Of a DNA stretch of 64,000 nt, positions 32,837 to 42,900 are shown in pieces. The position numbers and the translations under genes were made by a program. The stretch's first letter is position 1; each line of letters starts with the position of its first letter. The stretch is from Glaciozyma antarctica PI12 (lineage: Eukaryota; Basidiomycota; Microbotryomycetes; Kriegeriales; Camptobasidiaceae), in the NCBI GenBank assembly GCA_002917775.1, contig KZ627159.1:142010-206009 (forward strand), written 5' to 3'. The notes under the pieces were generated by a model that worked only from the letters and a program-made list of their open reading frames with translations, was not told the origin of the DNA and did not search any database.

Positions 32837-34151
32837 TCACGCCTCCATCGCCGCTTGTACCGCCGCGTCCACAGCAGCCTTGACGTCCTCTCCCCCACTC
32901 TTCTCCCCCTTCGGTTTCCTACTCCTCTTCCTCTTCCCCTTGCCCTCCTCCCTCTCCCCCCTCTTGCTCATACTCTCCACCCGTCCTCCCTCATCATCAA
33001 TCCTAGGCTTCTTCCTCTCCTCCCTCTCCCCCTCCTCCCTCCCCCTCTTTTTCGGTGCCTCCTTCCCCTCCTCCTTCTTCCCTCGCTGACCCCATCCTCC
33101 ATCCTTCTGCGCCGGTTCGTCCTTCTTCTTCCGCACACTAAGCGGGTTAGGGCCCTTAGGTCCCTTCTTCTTCTTCTTCTTCTTCTCCTCTTCCGTCGCG
33201 GGAACTTCGTCGGCGGGAGGAGCGGCGGAGGTCGAAGCGAGGGGAGCGTGGAGAGAGTCGATTAGGGCCGTCGAGTTGGTCGTTAGTGCAGCAGTCTTGT
33301 TGAGCATCGCGAGCTCCTCTGCCGGCGCATGAAGCTTCTGGTTCTCCATCTGGCATTCCCTAATCAGCGAACTGCGAGCGAGAGAGCGAGGAACGAGGAC
33401 GTACGGCGGTTTTTTTGGCGAGAGTTTGGTCGGAGGGGGATTCGAGGAGGACGACAGAGCGGGCGAGGTAGATGATGGGGAGACCGGGAACTTTGCGAAG
33501 GACTTGGCGGAGGGGGAGGGATTGGGTCGCCATCACGTAGCGGTTCTTGTTGTCGTCTCCTGCGAAGCGAGCGCGAGTGGGGTTAGCTCGTTCGTCGGGG
33601 AGGGGACGCCGAGCGGGGGAGGACGCCGAGTGGAGTAGCAGGGGTGGGTAGAGGAGGAAGAACGTACCCGCCATAACCGTCATGCACTCGTCCTGCGGCC
33701 GCACCTTGAAATGACTGCACTTCCTCCTCTCAAACTCCTTCGCCAGATCCACCGCCGCCTGTCCCTCAGGTCCAAGATCATACAACGCCTGCATACAACA
33801 CTGCGTAATCACTGCACTCGCGCGTTAGCTCCCCGCACGGCCTGGAGAGGGGAAGGACGAACTGGGCTTGACGGCGCCTTGGAGGACGTCCTCTAGGCGA
33901 GCCTGGAAATCGAGCTTCTGAACCACGAATGCCCGACAGAACTCGGCGTCCACTGCAGCACCACAACGCATCAGCTCCGTCCTACTCCCCACTCCAGCCG
34001 GGTCGCTCACCTAAAAGTTGATACGGTTCTCTGCGCCTCCGAGTTAGCTCTGCTTCGGTGGAAGGAGAGGGAGGCGGACGTACCGGAACTTGAAGGTGGA
34101 ACAGTACATCTGCATGACCTTGCGGTAGCCTTTGACGCGCTTCTGGCGCAT
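32837..34151 (-). CDS. UTP23: rRNA-processing protein UTP23 (PIN-like)
   Basis: Several exons start at ATG 34,149-34,151 with MRQKRVKGYRKVMQMYCSTF, the diagnostic N-terminus of UTP23/FCF1-type PIN proteins. The following segments are VDAEFCRAFVVQKLDFQARL, ITQCCMQALYDLGPEGQAAV, KCSHFKVRPQDECM, NKNRYVMATQSLPLRQVLRK and VPGLPIIYLARSVVLLESPS. The C-terminal exon is highly basic with lysine runs, as expected for a nucleolar protein. UTP23 is an SSU-processome component that helps release snR30 from pre-rRNA during 18S maturation; its PIN nuclease site is degenerate in most species. The gene is compact and fits the family in length apart from a longer basic tail. Confidence 0.9.
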
Positions 34152-34519
34152 GGTTGCTCGAGGAGAGTCGGGTTCGGAGAGAAACTTGGAGAGAGAGGGA
34201 AGACGAGCTCGACGCGAGGTGTAGTACGGCGAGAGTTGGGCGGCGGTTGGAGCTGGGCTCAAGTGGCCTCTGGGTGAGCTGGGGCGGGGGCTGACGAGGT
34301 GAGTGTTGGTGTTGAAGCGAAACCAGGCCGGGCTCTCAAAAAAGCAAAGTCTCTCCCTCTCGAAGTTCGCCCCCTCTCCTTCGCTCTGCACTTTCTCTCC
34401 TCGTTCCTCGCCATCCTCAACTTCGCACCGCTGCAAAAACGACGGCACAGATTATCAACAGCACAGACTACAAGTCCCCCTCATCCAAGCCAAGCTAATC
34501 TACCTCCGCAAACGGCTAC

Positions 34520-35974
34520 TCATCCCTCAAATCCCTTCGCCACAAAGCCCAACCCCTCCCTCCCCGCCCACTCCTCCAACACGGCCCTCCCAAACGCCAC
34601 CCCTTGCGGCACCCCCATCGCCCTCCTCAAATCCATCCCCCACCCCTGGAACCTCCACGGCTTAACAGGGAGAACCATCTCGCCCGGATCGACGAGCATG
34701 ACGTTCGCCTGGATCGAGTTCCAAGTGTCTGGCGCTGAGATGGCGAGGATGGAGGGGGAGAGGAGGGCTCCAGAATCTTCCCAGAGTTTTTGGATGCGAA
34801 AGAGGTCTGCCGAGGCTTTCGCGAAGGATTTGAGGAGCTCGGTTGATGCTGCTGAGGAGGTGTCGGTTGGGTCTGAGGGAGAGGGGAGGGAGGAGGGGGA
34901 GTGGGATTGGGCGAGGGGGGAGGGGTGGAGGGAGGTGGAAAGGACGGCGGGGGACTGGAGGAGTTGGGAGGCGCGGAAGGAGAGGGCTTTTTGTTCGTGG
35001 TTCGAGAGGGTGAAGGCGATGTGGGCTTCCATTCGGAGGCTGCGAAAGTATCAGCTCAGTCCGCGTTTATCCCAGAGAGAGAAAGGGAACGCACCACACC
35101 CCAACAACGATCCCCAGATTCGCCTTCTCCGCCGCGCGCTTAACGAACGCCAGGAGCCCAAAGATGCTCTGCCAGTTCTGAATAATGCAACCCCTCGCCG
35201 CTTGATCATCGCACCAGAACGCAAACACGTAGAGCAGGACCGCCTCGGCCTGCTGGACGATAGCGAGGTGCGAGTCCCGGAGAGAGGTCGCCGAGCGCGC
35301 GGTCGCGTCGCCAGAATGCTTGAGCTCTCGTCCTGCAGAGCGGTACCTATTCCACGAGCATCAGCTTCGTCCACGAGGAGCGGGAGACGAGAGGACGCAC
35401 AAAGCCCCGAACTTCCGCAACCTGTCCTTCGGGAACACCGTGCGCCAATCTTCCCCGGGCTTGAGGTTCTGAAGCAGCGGAGAGGGCGGTACGGCGACTT
35501 CGGGCCTGACGTGCGCCGCCGAGGATGGGAGGTCGGGGGTAGGAGGCTTGGAGTCGGCGCGGTTCAGGAGAGAGGGAGGGAGTGCTTTGGGCTGCGGTCT
35601 CGAGGGGGGGTCGATGCGCGCTCGTCTGTTCATATACCGGTATCAGCTCTCCCTCCTGCCTGTCCGAAGAGCGAGGACGGGAACGCACTTGACCTCCTCC
35701 CCACCGCCAACCGACTTTCCACCCATCGACAACCCAAGTCCCTGCGGCTGAAGCTTGACGTCCTCCTCCTCTTTGAGCTTCCTCTTGGTCGCTACGGCGG
35801 AGAGAGGTTCGACGGGGAGGAGGGGCGAGACGGGCGGAGAGGGGAGGGAGGGGAGAGTCGGCGAGACGAGTTCGGAGAGGGTTTGGAGGATCTACGGGGC
35901 GAGAGGTGTTAGTGAGCGAGAGACGGGGGAAGAGGAGAGCGTACCTCGAGGCGGAGCTTAACTTGGTTCGCCAT
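34520..35974 (-). CDS. uncharacterised nuclear-type protein with helical C-terminal region
   Basis: Spliced from ATG 35,972-35,974 (MANQVKLRLE, directly followed by a gtacgc donor). The first half is Pro/Ser-rich with a basic KRKLKEEEDVK patch. The second half looks folded: DWRTVFPKDRLRKFGALYRS, then a long alpha-helical stretch (LAIVQQAEAVLLYVFAFWCD, IIQNWQSIFGLLAFVKRAAE, MEAHIAFTLSNHEQKALSFR), ending near WRFQGWGMDLRRAMGVPQGV and VAKGFEG. The helical region, rich in aromatics, weakly recalls the C-terminal homology domain of AF4/FMR2 elongation scaffolds, but this is a guess from general pattern only. No frameshift was noticed. Function unassigned. Confidence 0.6.
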
Positions 35975-36402
35975 GGAAGCTGGTGATGCTGGGGGAGGTC
36001 GGAGGTGAGATGTCAAGCTGTCAAGGGGCGATTCAGGCACGCTGTTCAGTCGCGCCTGCTCGGGGATCACGCAATGATAACTCCCAAGAGACGCGTATGG
36101 TGTTTGTGTGGCGTGGTGTCGAGGCAGGAGGCAGCGAAGGGGTGCAAACACGGCTGAGTGAAAGCGCACAATCCTCTTGAGGTTCCAATCTCGCCTGAGC
36201 GACCTGTACGGCTAGAACAAACGAGCAGCAGAGCACGCTGAGCTAGTTACGAGGAAGCTGTCTAGAGCGGGGCCACCAAAGCAATCCGAGCAGCTGGTTC
36301 GCTCTCTCCCCTCCGCGGACCTCTCTCGACGCTGGGCGACAGCAGCGTCGCTCCCAGCTGTTCACTATACCGAATCATCTTAATGTCCATCTCCTCCTCC
36401 TA
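35975..36402. other. intergenic, no supported gene
   Basis: About 430 bp lie between the start of the helical-domain gene and the 3' end of the putative GPI-anchored protein gene, both on the minus strand. Open frames here lack support. Presumably it carries the promoter of the former. Confidence 0.45.
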
Positions 36403-37560
36403 TCAAGCCCACACCTGCCACATCGCCACCGCCGCCACTCCCAACATCGCCATCGCCATCTCCGCCCTCCCCGCTCCTCCCGTGTTCCCCCCTCCACTCC
36501 CACCCCCAGGAGTCCCCGTCGCCGAATTCCCTGACGTAGTACTACTCGGCGCAGGGCCAATCGTGACGATGATGGGACTGCTCGTGTTGGTCGAGACGGC
36601 GAGGTTGGTGAGGTTTGCGAGGAGGAAGGGAGTCGTGAGATTCGTGTTGCCGGAGGTGATGCCGGTTAGGTTGGCGAGGGAGGCGGAGAAGAGGGTCGAA
36701 TTAAAGAAGGTTGCGTTGGCGGGGATGTTGCTGTCGTCGAGGAGGTTAGTACGAGGTTGAAGAGCGAAGGAAGGGGACGTACGAGAATTGCGAGATGAGG
36801 AGACGGGTCATCTCGAGGGAAGGAGAGGTGTAGATGGAGAGTGGCTTCGATGTGTTGCTGTTGAGGTACTCCTCGTTGAGAACGCAAGTCTGCGAAGAGG
36901 TCGCCGTCAGCCTTCAGAATCGACCTCGTCGCCAGAGCAAGCTACCTCTCCTGTCAACGAGTAAAGCACAGCTGCAGTCGCATCCAAGGAAGCAGCGAGC
37001 TGGAAAATGTCCATCGTAGAGTTCATCGTTGAGTTCGTCGAGTTCGTCGAGTCCATCGTCGAGTTCATCGTCGCGTCCATCGTCGAGTTGGTCAAGGTGC
37101 CGTTCGTCGTCCCGTTCCTTTCCATGCCGCCCTCCATAGTTCCGTTCAAGCTTCCCCCACTCGTAGTGCTATTCCCCATCGTCGACATGGTCGACATCGT
37201 CTCATTCTGATCGCACGAGATGAGCGCAAAGAACGGCACCGTTGACGCCGTCTGGTCCCTCGCCATCCCCTCCGTAAAGTTGACCAACACGCCCTGCACC
37301 GAGCATCAGCTCCTACTCCCTCACGCCCGTCCACCGACTCACATAAAGCGAGTTCGTCTCCTCCGCCTGCCTTCCATTCTCCAGCAGCCTCACCAGTCCA
37401 TCCCTGCACACCCGCTCAGCTCCTTCTTCCGCGCCTCAAGAAGAGAACTCACTGGAACGCTCCCTGTGAATCCATCTCGCCGTTCTTCCATGAAACTTGC
37501 AGCGTGGCGTTAAAGGTAGTCAAGGGCGCAGCACCAGGAACTGCGGGGATATCGGCCAAG
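36403..37560 (-). CDS. putative secreted/GPI-anchored, N-glycosylated protein
   Basis: Exons on the minus strand encode PLTTFNATLQVSWKNGEMDS, DGLVRLLENGRQAEE, GVLVNFTEGMARDQTASTVP, FFALISCDQ, and an Asn/Ser/Thr/Met repeat region. Next come IFQLAASLDATAAVLYSLTG, YLNSNTSKPLSIYTSP, and a tail with many N-x-S/T sites (ANATFFNSTLF, NLTGITSGNTNLTTP). The last segment is Gly/Ser-rich and then hydrophobic (MAMAMLGVAAVAMWQVWA), ending at TGA 36,403. That layout fits a GPI-attachment signal. The folded part loosely resembles a protease-associated (PA) domain. A signal peptide is expected, but the first exon and start codon could not be fixed; they may lie between 37,500 and 37,900. Cell-wall or plasma-membrane location is inferred. 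Confidence 0.6.
37005..37100 (-). repeat. short in-frame repeat encoding Asn-Ser-Thr-Met units
   Basis: Repeated gtcgagttc/atcgt-type units on the plus strand encode runs such as NSTMDATMNSTMDSTNSTNS on the minus strand. Each NST is a possible N-glycosylation sequon, so the repeat packs several sequons into about 30 residues. Confidence 0.75.
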
Positions 37561-37964
37561 GCTGGGGAGAAAGACGAGGGCGAGGTAGGGCGTTGGGGGG
37601 GTAAGAGGTTGGGGGGAACATGGTGGAGGTGCTGGCGCTGGGACGGAGGAGGCGGCGCGGGAGGGGGAGGAGATCAGGAGGGCTCCGATTTGAGAAGGGC
37701 GAGGCGCGTAGGGTGGTAGTTCCTGTGGAGGGAGCGGGAGGAGAGGGATCCGAAGTGAGTGCTGAAGGTTCTGCTGTAGTGTCCTGGTAACGGCAGCAAG
37801 GGTGAAAGCGGAATAAGACAGCTGAGGAAGAGCAGAGTCGAACAATTGCGAGTGGTGACGATCTGCCAGGCGCGGCGGCGGCGCCCACGCGAGATCCGCA
37901 CCGAGATCCGAACTTTCTCTCCAACGACGACGACGACAGGACGAACAGCGCAACACGGGTAAGA

Positions 37965-39795
37965 TTACATTGGTACAGTCGGCGTCCCAGCTCGAGAACC
38001 CAGGTCGTTCGTACTGGGAGCGAAAATGTGCCGAAACGCCGCCAGCACAGCTTCCTCGTCGAACAGGGTACCGTTCCCTTTGACGCAAATGCATTCAATC
38101 CCGAGGAGCTGCAAAAGAGAGAGAGTCAGAAACTGGCGCAGACGCTGGAACGAGCTAGAACACCCACCTCGAGAGCCCTTAAAATCCATCTCAACTTCGC
38201 CCTCTTCGAGGTACACGAGATGAGTCCTGCGTCGCCAGAAGCATCAGCCCGGCACAGCATCTCCACCAGAAAGAAGGACCCACACAAAATCCCTCGCAGG
38301 CCGCTCCTCGCCAACCTCCCCGTACCCATAACTCAGCGCCGCTCGAATCGCTTCGACGAAATCCAGCGCCGTGTAACCAGGCGTCTCGCGATCCAGCGTC
38401 CCGTTGAGCAACATGATCTTCGTACTCAGCGTCGGAGAATTGGCAATGGCGGCTCCGACTCCGCGAAGGGCGAGGCAGGGGATGATGGAGGTGTATAGCG
38501 AGCCGCAGGAATAGACGAGACTGCGAAGGGGTTAGATCGGTCCTCGGATAAGAGCGAGAGGACGAACGAGGTGGCTGTTGAGAGGCTTTCGAGGAAGAGA
38601 GGGTTCGCACGCGGAAAGATCTCGGAGCCATACGCGTTGAGGTAGAAGATCCTCGAGATCCTCGCTGGAAGGCGAGACTCGCCAGTATCCTTGCTGAAGA
38701 GGACATTGCCATTGTCGTTCCTCGAGTTCTCCCTCGATGCTGCTCCATCGTCGTCCCAGTCCTCGTAGTCCGAGTGCAGAGGCTCTTCGTCCCCGAGAAT
38801 CGGGCCTTCGAAGAGCGAGGGAGTGGGGGCGCGAGATGTGAGGCGGGAGGTGGCCGCGGAATGGTGTTGCGAAGTCGGTGCGCGTAGAGAAGGCGTTTGG
38901 GAGCGAAGGAGTTCCGAGGAGGAGGATGGGTGCGAGATCTCGCTCTGTCCAACGACAATGTCGCCGTTTTCCTGCTCGAATCTGTGTCAGTCCCGTCAGA
39001 ATCTTCAAAGAGAAGGTAACGCACCAGTTCTGCAGCGATCGTAGCTGTAGCGGTTGTGTTGATGACGGGGAGGACGCACATGCGTTCGTGGCTGATCTCC
39101 GTCAACGAAGCGAACAGGAAGATGGCGGACGGTAGCGAGCCCAGGAACAGGAAGGCGCCGCTGAGGAAGAGGTTCCCGATGCTCGCTCGCTTCCAGTTGA
39201 ATCCCTGCAGCGTCGTCAGCTCCCTCGCTCCACGCGACTCGGACAGCTGAAGCTCACCCTTTGCGCCTTCTTGAGGATGGCCGCTTCAAAGTGGACCAAG
39301 AACGCTCGAATACACTCCTTGCGATCATTCGGGATCCCCTGCCGCACAGCAATCAGCTCCCACAGCTCCCAAGCTCCACTCAACGCGTCACCTCACCTTC
39401 CAGAGCAAGTGCTTCCCCTCGACGATACTGTGCCACTCGCTCTTGACCTGCTCGCTCGTCTTCGTAGCTGAAAGGCGGTATTCCAAAAGGCGTCGGATCG
39501 CGAATAGAGGGGAGGCAGGCGGGGCGTCTGGGTCGATCAGCCTGGTGAGGCGCGAGCGAATGTCACCGATTGAGGGGCCACCTGAGGGTCGCGTGAGCTG
39601 GGGAACCGCGCTGGGAAGGTGGAACGTACCTATGACTCGCTGAATCTCCAAAGAAGAGCCCCCGTCGTCCGACAAGGGCATGATGAAGGAGGAACGAGCT
39701 TGGGAGAAAGCTCCGACTATGGCGTTGGCGCCTGTCCCACCGGAAAGAACCACGAACGCTTGAAGCTCAAGAGGAAGCTGTTGAAGTACTGACAT
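37965..39795 (-). CDS. CofD/UPF0052 (YvcK-like) family protein
   Basis: Starts at ATG 39,793-39,795 and spans about eight exons to TAA 37,965. The Rossmann-like entry motif is VVLSGGTGANAIVGAF, followed by IMPLSDDGGSSLEIQRVIG and GPSIGDIRSRLTRLI, the key signatures of the CofD/YvcK superfamily. Later blocks include HLLWKGIPNDRKECIRAFL, KRASIGNLFLSGAFLFLG, LVYSCGSLYTSIIPCLALRG, GVGAAIANSPTLSTKIMLLN and LLGIECICVKGN. Bacterial CofD transfers 2-phospholactate to a deazaflavin, and YvcK controls central carbon and cell-wall metabolism. Fungal members have no established substrate. An acidic, Ser-rich insert around 38,700-38,960 is specific to this protein. Function beyond the family is not inferred. 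Confidence 0.87.
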
Positions 39796-39988
39796 GGGTG
39801 TTGGAGGAAGCAGAGAGGGAGACGCGGCAGGTCCGCAGGAGGACTTCCCACTTCGACCCCCTCTTCTTCCTTCTTCAGCTCCAGGCTGCTCCTACAGCGA
39901 GAGAAACGACTCCTAAACGACACAAATTACTTAGAACTAACGAATAAAGAGCTACACCAACCGCTTGACCTCAAAACACCCGAAACCC

Positions 39989-42900
39989 TCACTCCTCCGC
40001 CAACGTCGAATGCCTCGACTCCTTCCTCTTCCAACCCAAGCTCCCCAACACGCTCCTCCTATCGCCCGTCCCACTCCTCGTCGAGCTAGCCGACACAACC
40101 GAGCTCCTCCTATTCAGCAACGAGTTCGGTCCGCTCCTTAAAGGCGACACGGGCCCGTTCTCCGCGAGCGCGTCGAGCGACCTCCCGCCCGAAGCGAAGG
40201 ACGGGGTGCGAGATATCGAGGGGTTGAGAGACGAGATGGGAGGGATATGGAACGAGGGCGTCGTGCTGTCGCGTCGGGCGGTGATGGTGCTGGTCGTGGA
40301 GCGAACGCTTTGGAGCGTGGTGCGGCGCTCGAGTGCGTCGTGTCGGACGGAGGGAGAGGCGGAGATAGAGATGCTGCCGTTGCTGCTTGAGCGGAGGAAG
40401 CTGGGGAGGGCGCCGAGGGAGGAGTCGGAGAGGGGAACTTCGTACGCTTCTTGAGGGAGACGAGCGAGCTCCTTGGCAAAGTTCTTTTCGAAGACTGTGG
40501 CGAGGAGAGCATCAGAACTGCGTCACAATGATGAGCAAGGAAAGGACGTACACTTCTCGAGCGTGTCGTGGAAGGGCTGCATCTCGGGAGGCGAGAGAGC
40601 AGCGTGAAGCTTCATGCAGCGAGCGATGGTGAGGACCTGCGAATGAAAGGTGAGTTCGCGGTCAGGGCGACGGAGGAAAAACGCACCAGCTCATCAATCG
40701 CTGTCTCGAGCTTGCGAACGATCGGCTGCTTGTCCGGGTTGAGCCCCATGAACTCGGACGTGAAGAACGCCTTGCGATACATCGGTACGCCCTGGTTGAC
40801 AGGCGCGTCGACCGTCCCATTGAGCGCCATCGAGAGGAGGTTCGTGTTGACCGAGCTGCGATCCTGCGTCTGGCTGAGAGCGTGGTACCGCCGCTCGAGG
40901 CCATCGAGCTCCTTCTTCTTCCCTTCGACGTCCGCGAGCGCATTCTCGATAGGGCTGATCTCCGTGATCCGGATTTCGACGACTTCGGAGCGGCGGAGGA
41001 CGGTAGGGAAGGAGTCTTCGCAGATGAGGACCTGCAAGGGAACGAGGCCATCAGTGAACGCCTTTCGTGGCGAGGATGGCAGGGCGCGTACCGTCTTCTC
41101 GGTCCACACGGACGTAAAGTCGTTTGCGAATCGAGTCCTGCCGACGGGATCCTTGTTGACGGGCCGAATGAACGAGAAGAGGTTCGTATCGTTATGCTCG
41201 TAGTAGGTCCTGACCGCCTGCGGAACATCGGGGTTGGTGAAGATAGGGGACCGCTGATCCAAGTCGGGCGTGACGCTTGTAATCTGGAGGTACTGTCCAT
41301 CGGCGTACTGAACCTCGTCGCCCGGAATCGTACTCGTCTTGAGGAGCTGAGCGCCGGGGTGCTTGTTCAGCATCTTTTCGACGAACGTCCCGAGCTTTTC
41401 GAATTCGGCTCCGCGGTAGACGAACTGCTTGCCGCAGATCGCTTGAGGGAACCGGTTGCCGTAGAAAGCGACGCGGAAGTACTCGCTGTGTGAAGGACGT
41501 TAGCGAGTGGCCCGAAAAGCGACGCGCTGGACGCACCCGAAATGTCGATCCGACTTGACGATGTTGGCGTAGAGCTCCGACTGGAGCTTCGACTTGTTCC
41601 GAGAGGCGGTGGTAGCTGAACGACTGCGTCTCGTACTCGTGCTGGAGCTCCTTGCAGATCGTGAGAGCGACCTCCCAAGCTTTACCCGTGCTGAGATGAG
41701 CGAGGATGCGCATGTACAGAGTTCTGTTGCGAGAGTGAGATTGATGAGAGCTCAGCAAGGCCACGGGAACGCACTCTTTTCGAGCGAACTCGGTCTGGCG
41801 AGGTAGGTCCAAGTCGGGAATCGGGTCGACGAACGCCGTGAGGTTCCATTCGTGGAGGTCGGCGTGAAGCTTGAGCGTGAGACCGGCTTCCGTCTCGCTA
41901 CCCAGGGCGACGTGATAGCTGACGAGACGATTGACGTATCGAACGTCTGCGAGGCCGGTCAGTAATGGCCTTGAGCCACTCGACGCGACGAGGCTCACAG
42001 ATCTCGCTCCGTCCAATCCCCCGAATGAACGACATGAGCTTGAGCGTAGAGATGATTCGATCTTCTTGGTACTGCGAAGCGGAGCGGTCAGCACGGATTT
42101 GGGCAAATCGAGGAGCGGACGAACCTCTTCTCCCTCGGGCAGGTTGCGAACGGCGAACGGCGAGCTCGAGGAACGAGTTGATCGAAACGAGGAAGGCGTC
42201 CACCTGCTCGCGAAGCCGGTCGTCGATAGTCGCTTCGTCAAACAGGCCTCGCAGTTGGCCGATGAAGAACGAGCGAGAGATCTCGTCGCCCTTCGTCTGG
42301 TTCATGAAGAGCTTGTCGAGACGGTCGATGACCTCGGCTTCGATGACGCTGAAGTCGTCGTTGAGGTAGTACTGCAGTAAGTTGGCGTCAGCAAGTAAAG
42401 TGAAATGAGAGAAGGAACAGACGCACCTCGCTGACGATCATCGAGTACAGAACGTGTACGGCGTTGCTGCGGAGCGCGTCGTGGTGCGAAAGGCAGATAG
42501 AGAGAACGTCCTCAACGAGGCCCGGAACGAACTGGATCTGGTACCCGCCCATTCGCTGCGTCGAGCCCGACTGTAGCTCTCCCGCACGGGGCCATCCGGT
42601 CATCCGATCGCGTCCCAGAGACGAATGAGGACCTGGGCTCCCTCGCCGCGAATGTCGCCCGCCAACCGCCACACAGCGCGTCTGCACGGCCACAGTCAGC
42701 TCTGGCTGCACGAAAGGAAGAGACGAGCGCACCTCTTTTGCGGCGAGAACTCCTCGATCAGCAGTTGCGGGCTCGCCAGCAGCTTGAGGAGCATCTTGAA
42801 GAAGTCCTTCCAGAGGGTCGTGTTGAACGTGAACGACGCCTGCTGAGCATGCTATGAACTCGCGCTCGAGGATGTCGGCGATAGGGTCGACGATTTTGAC

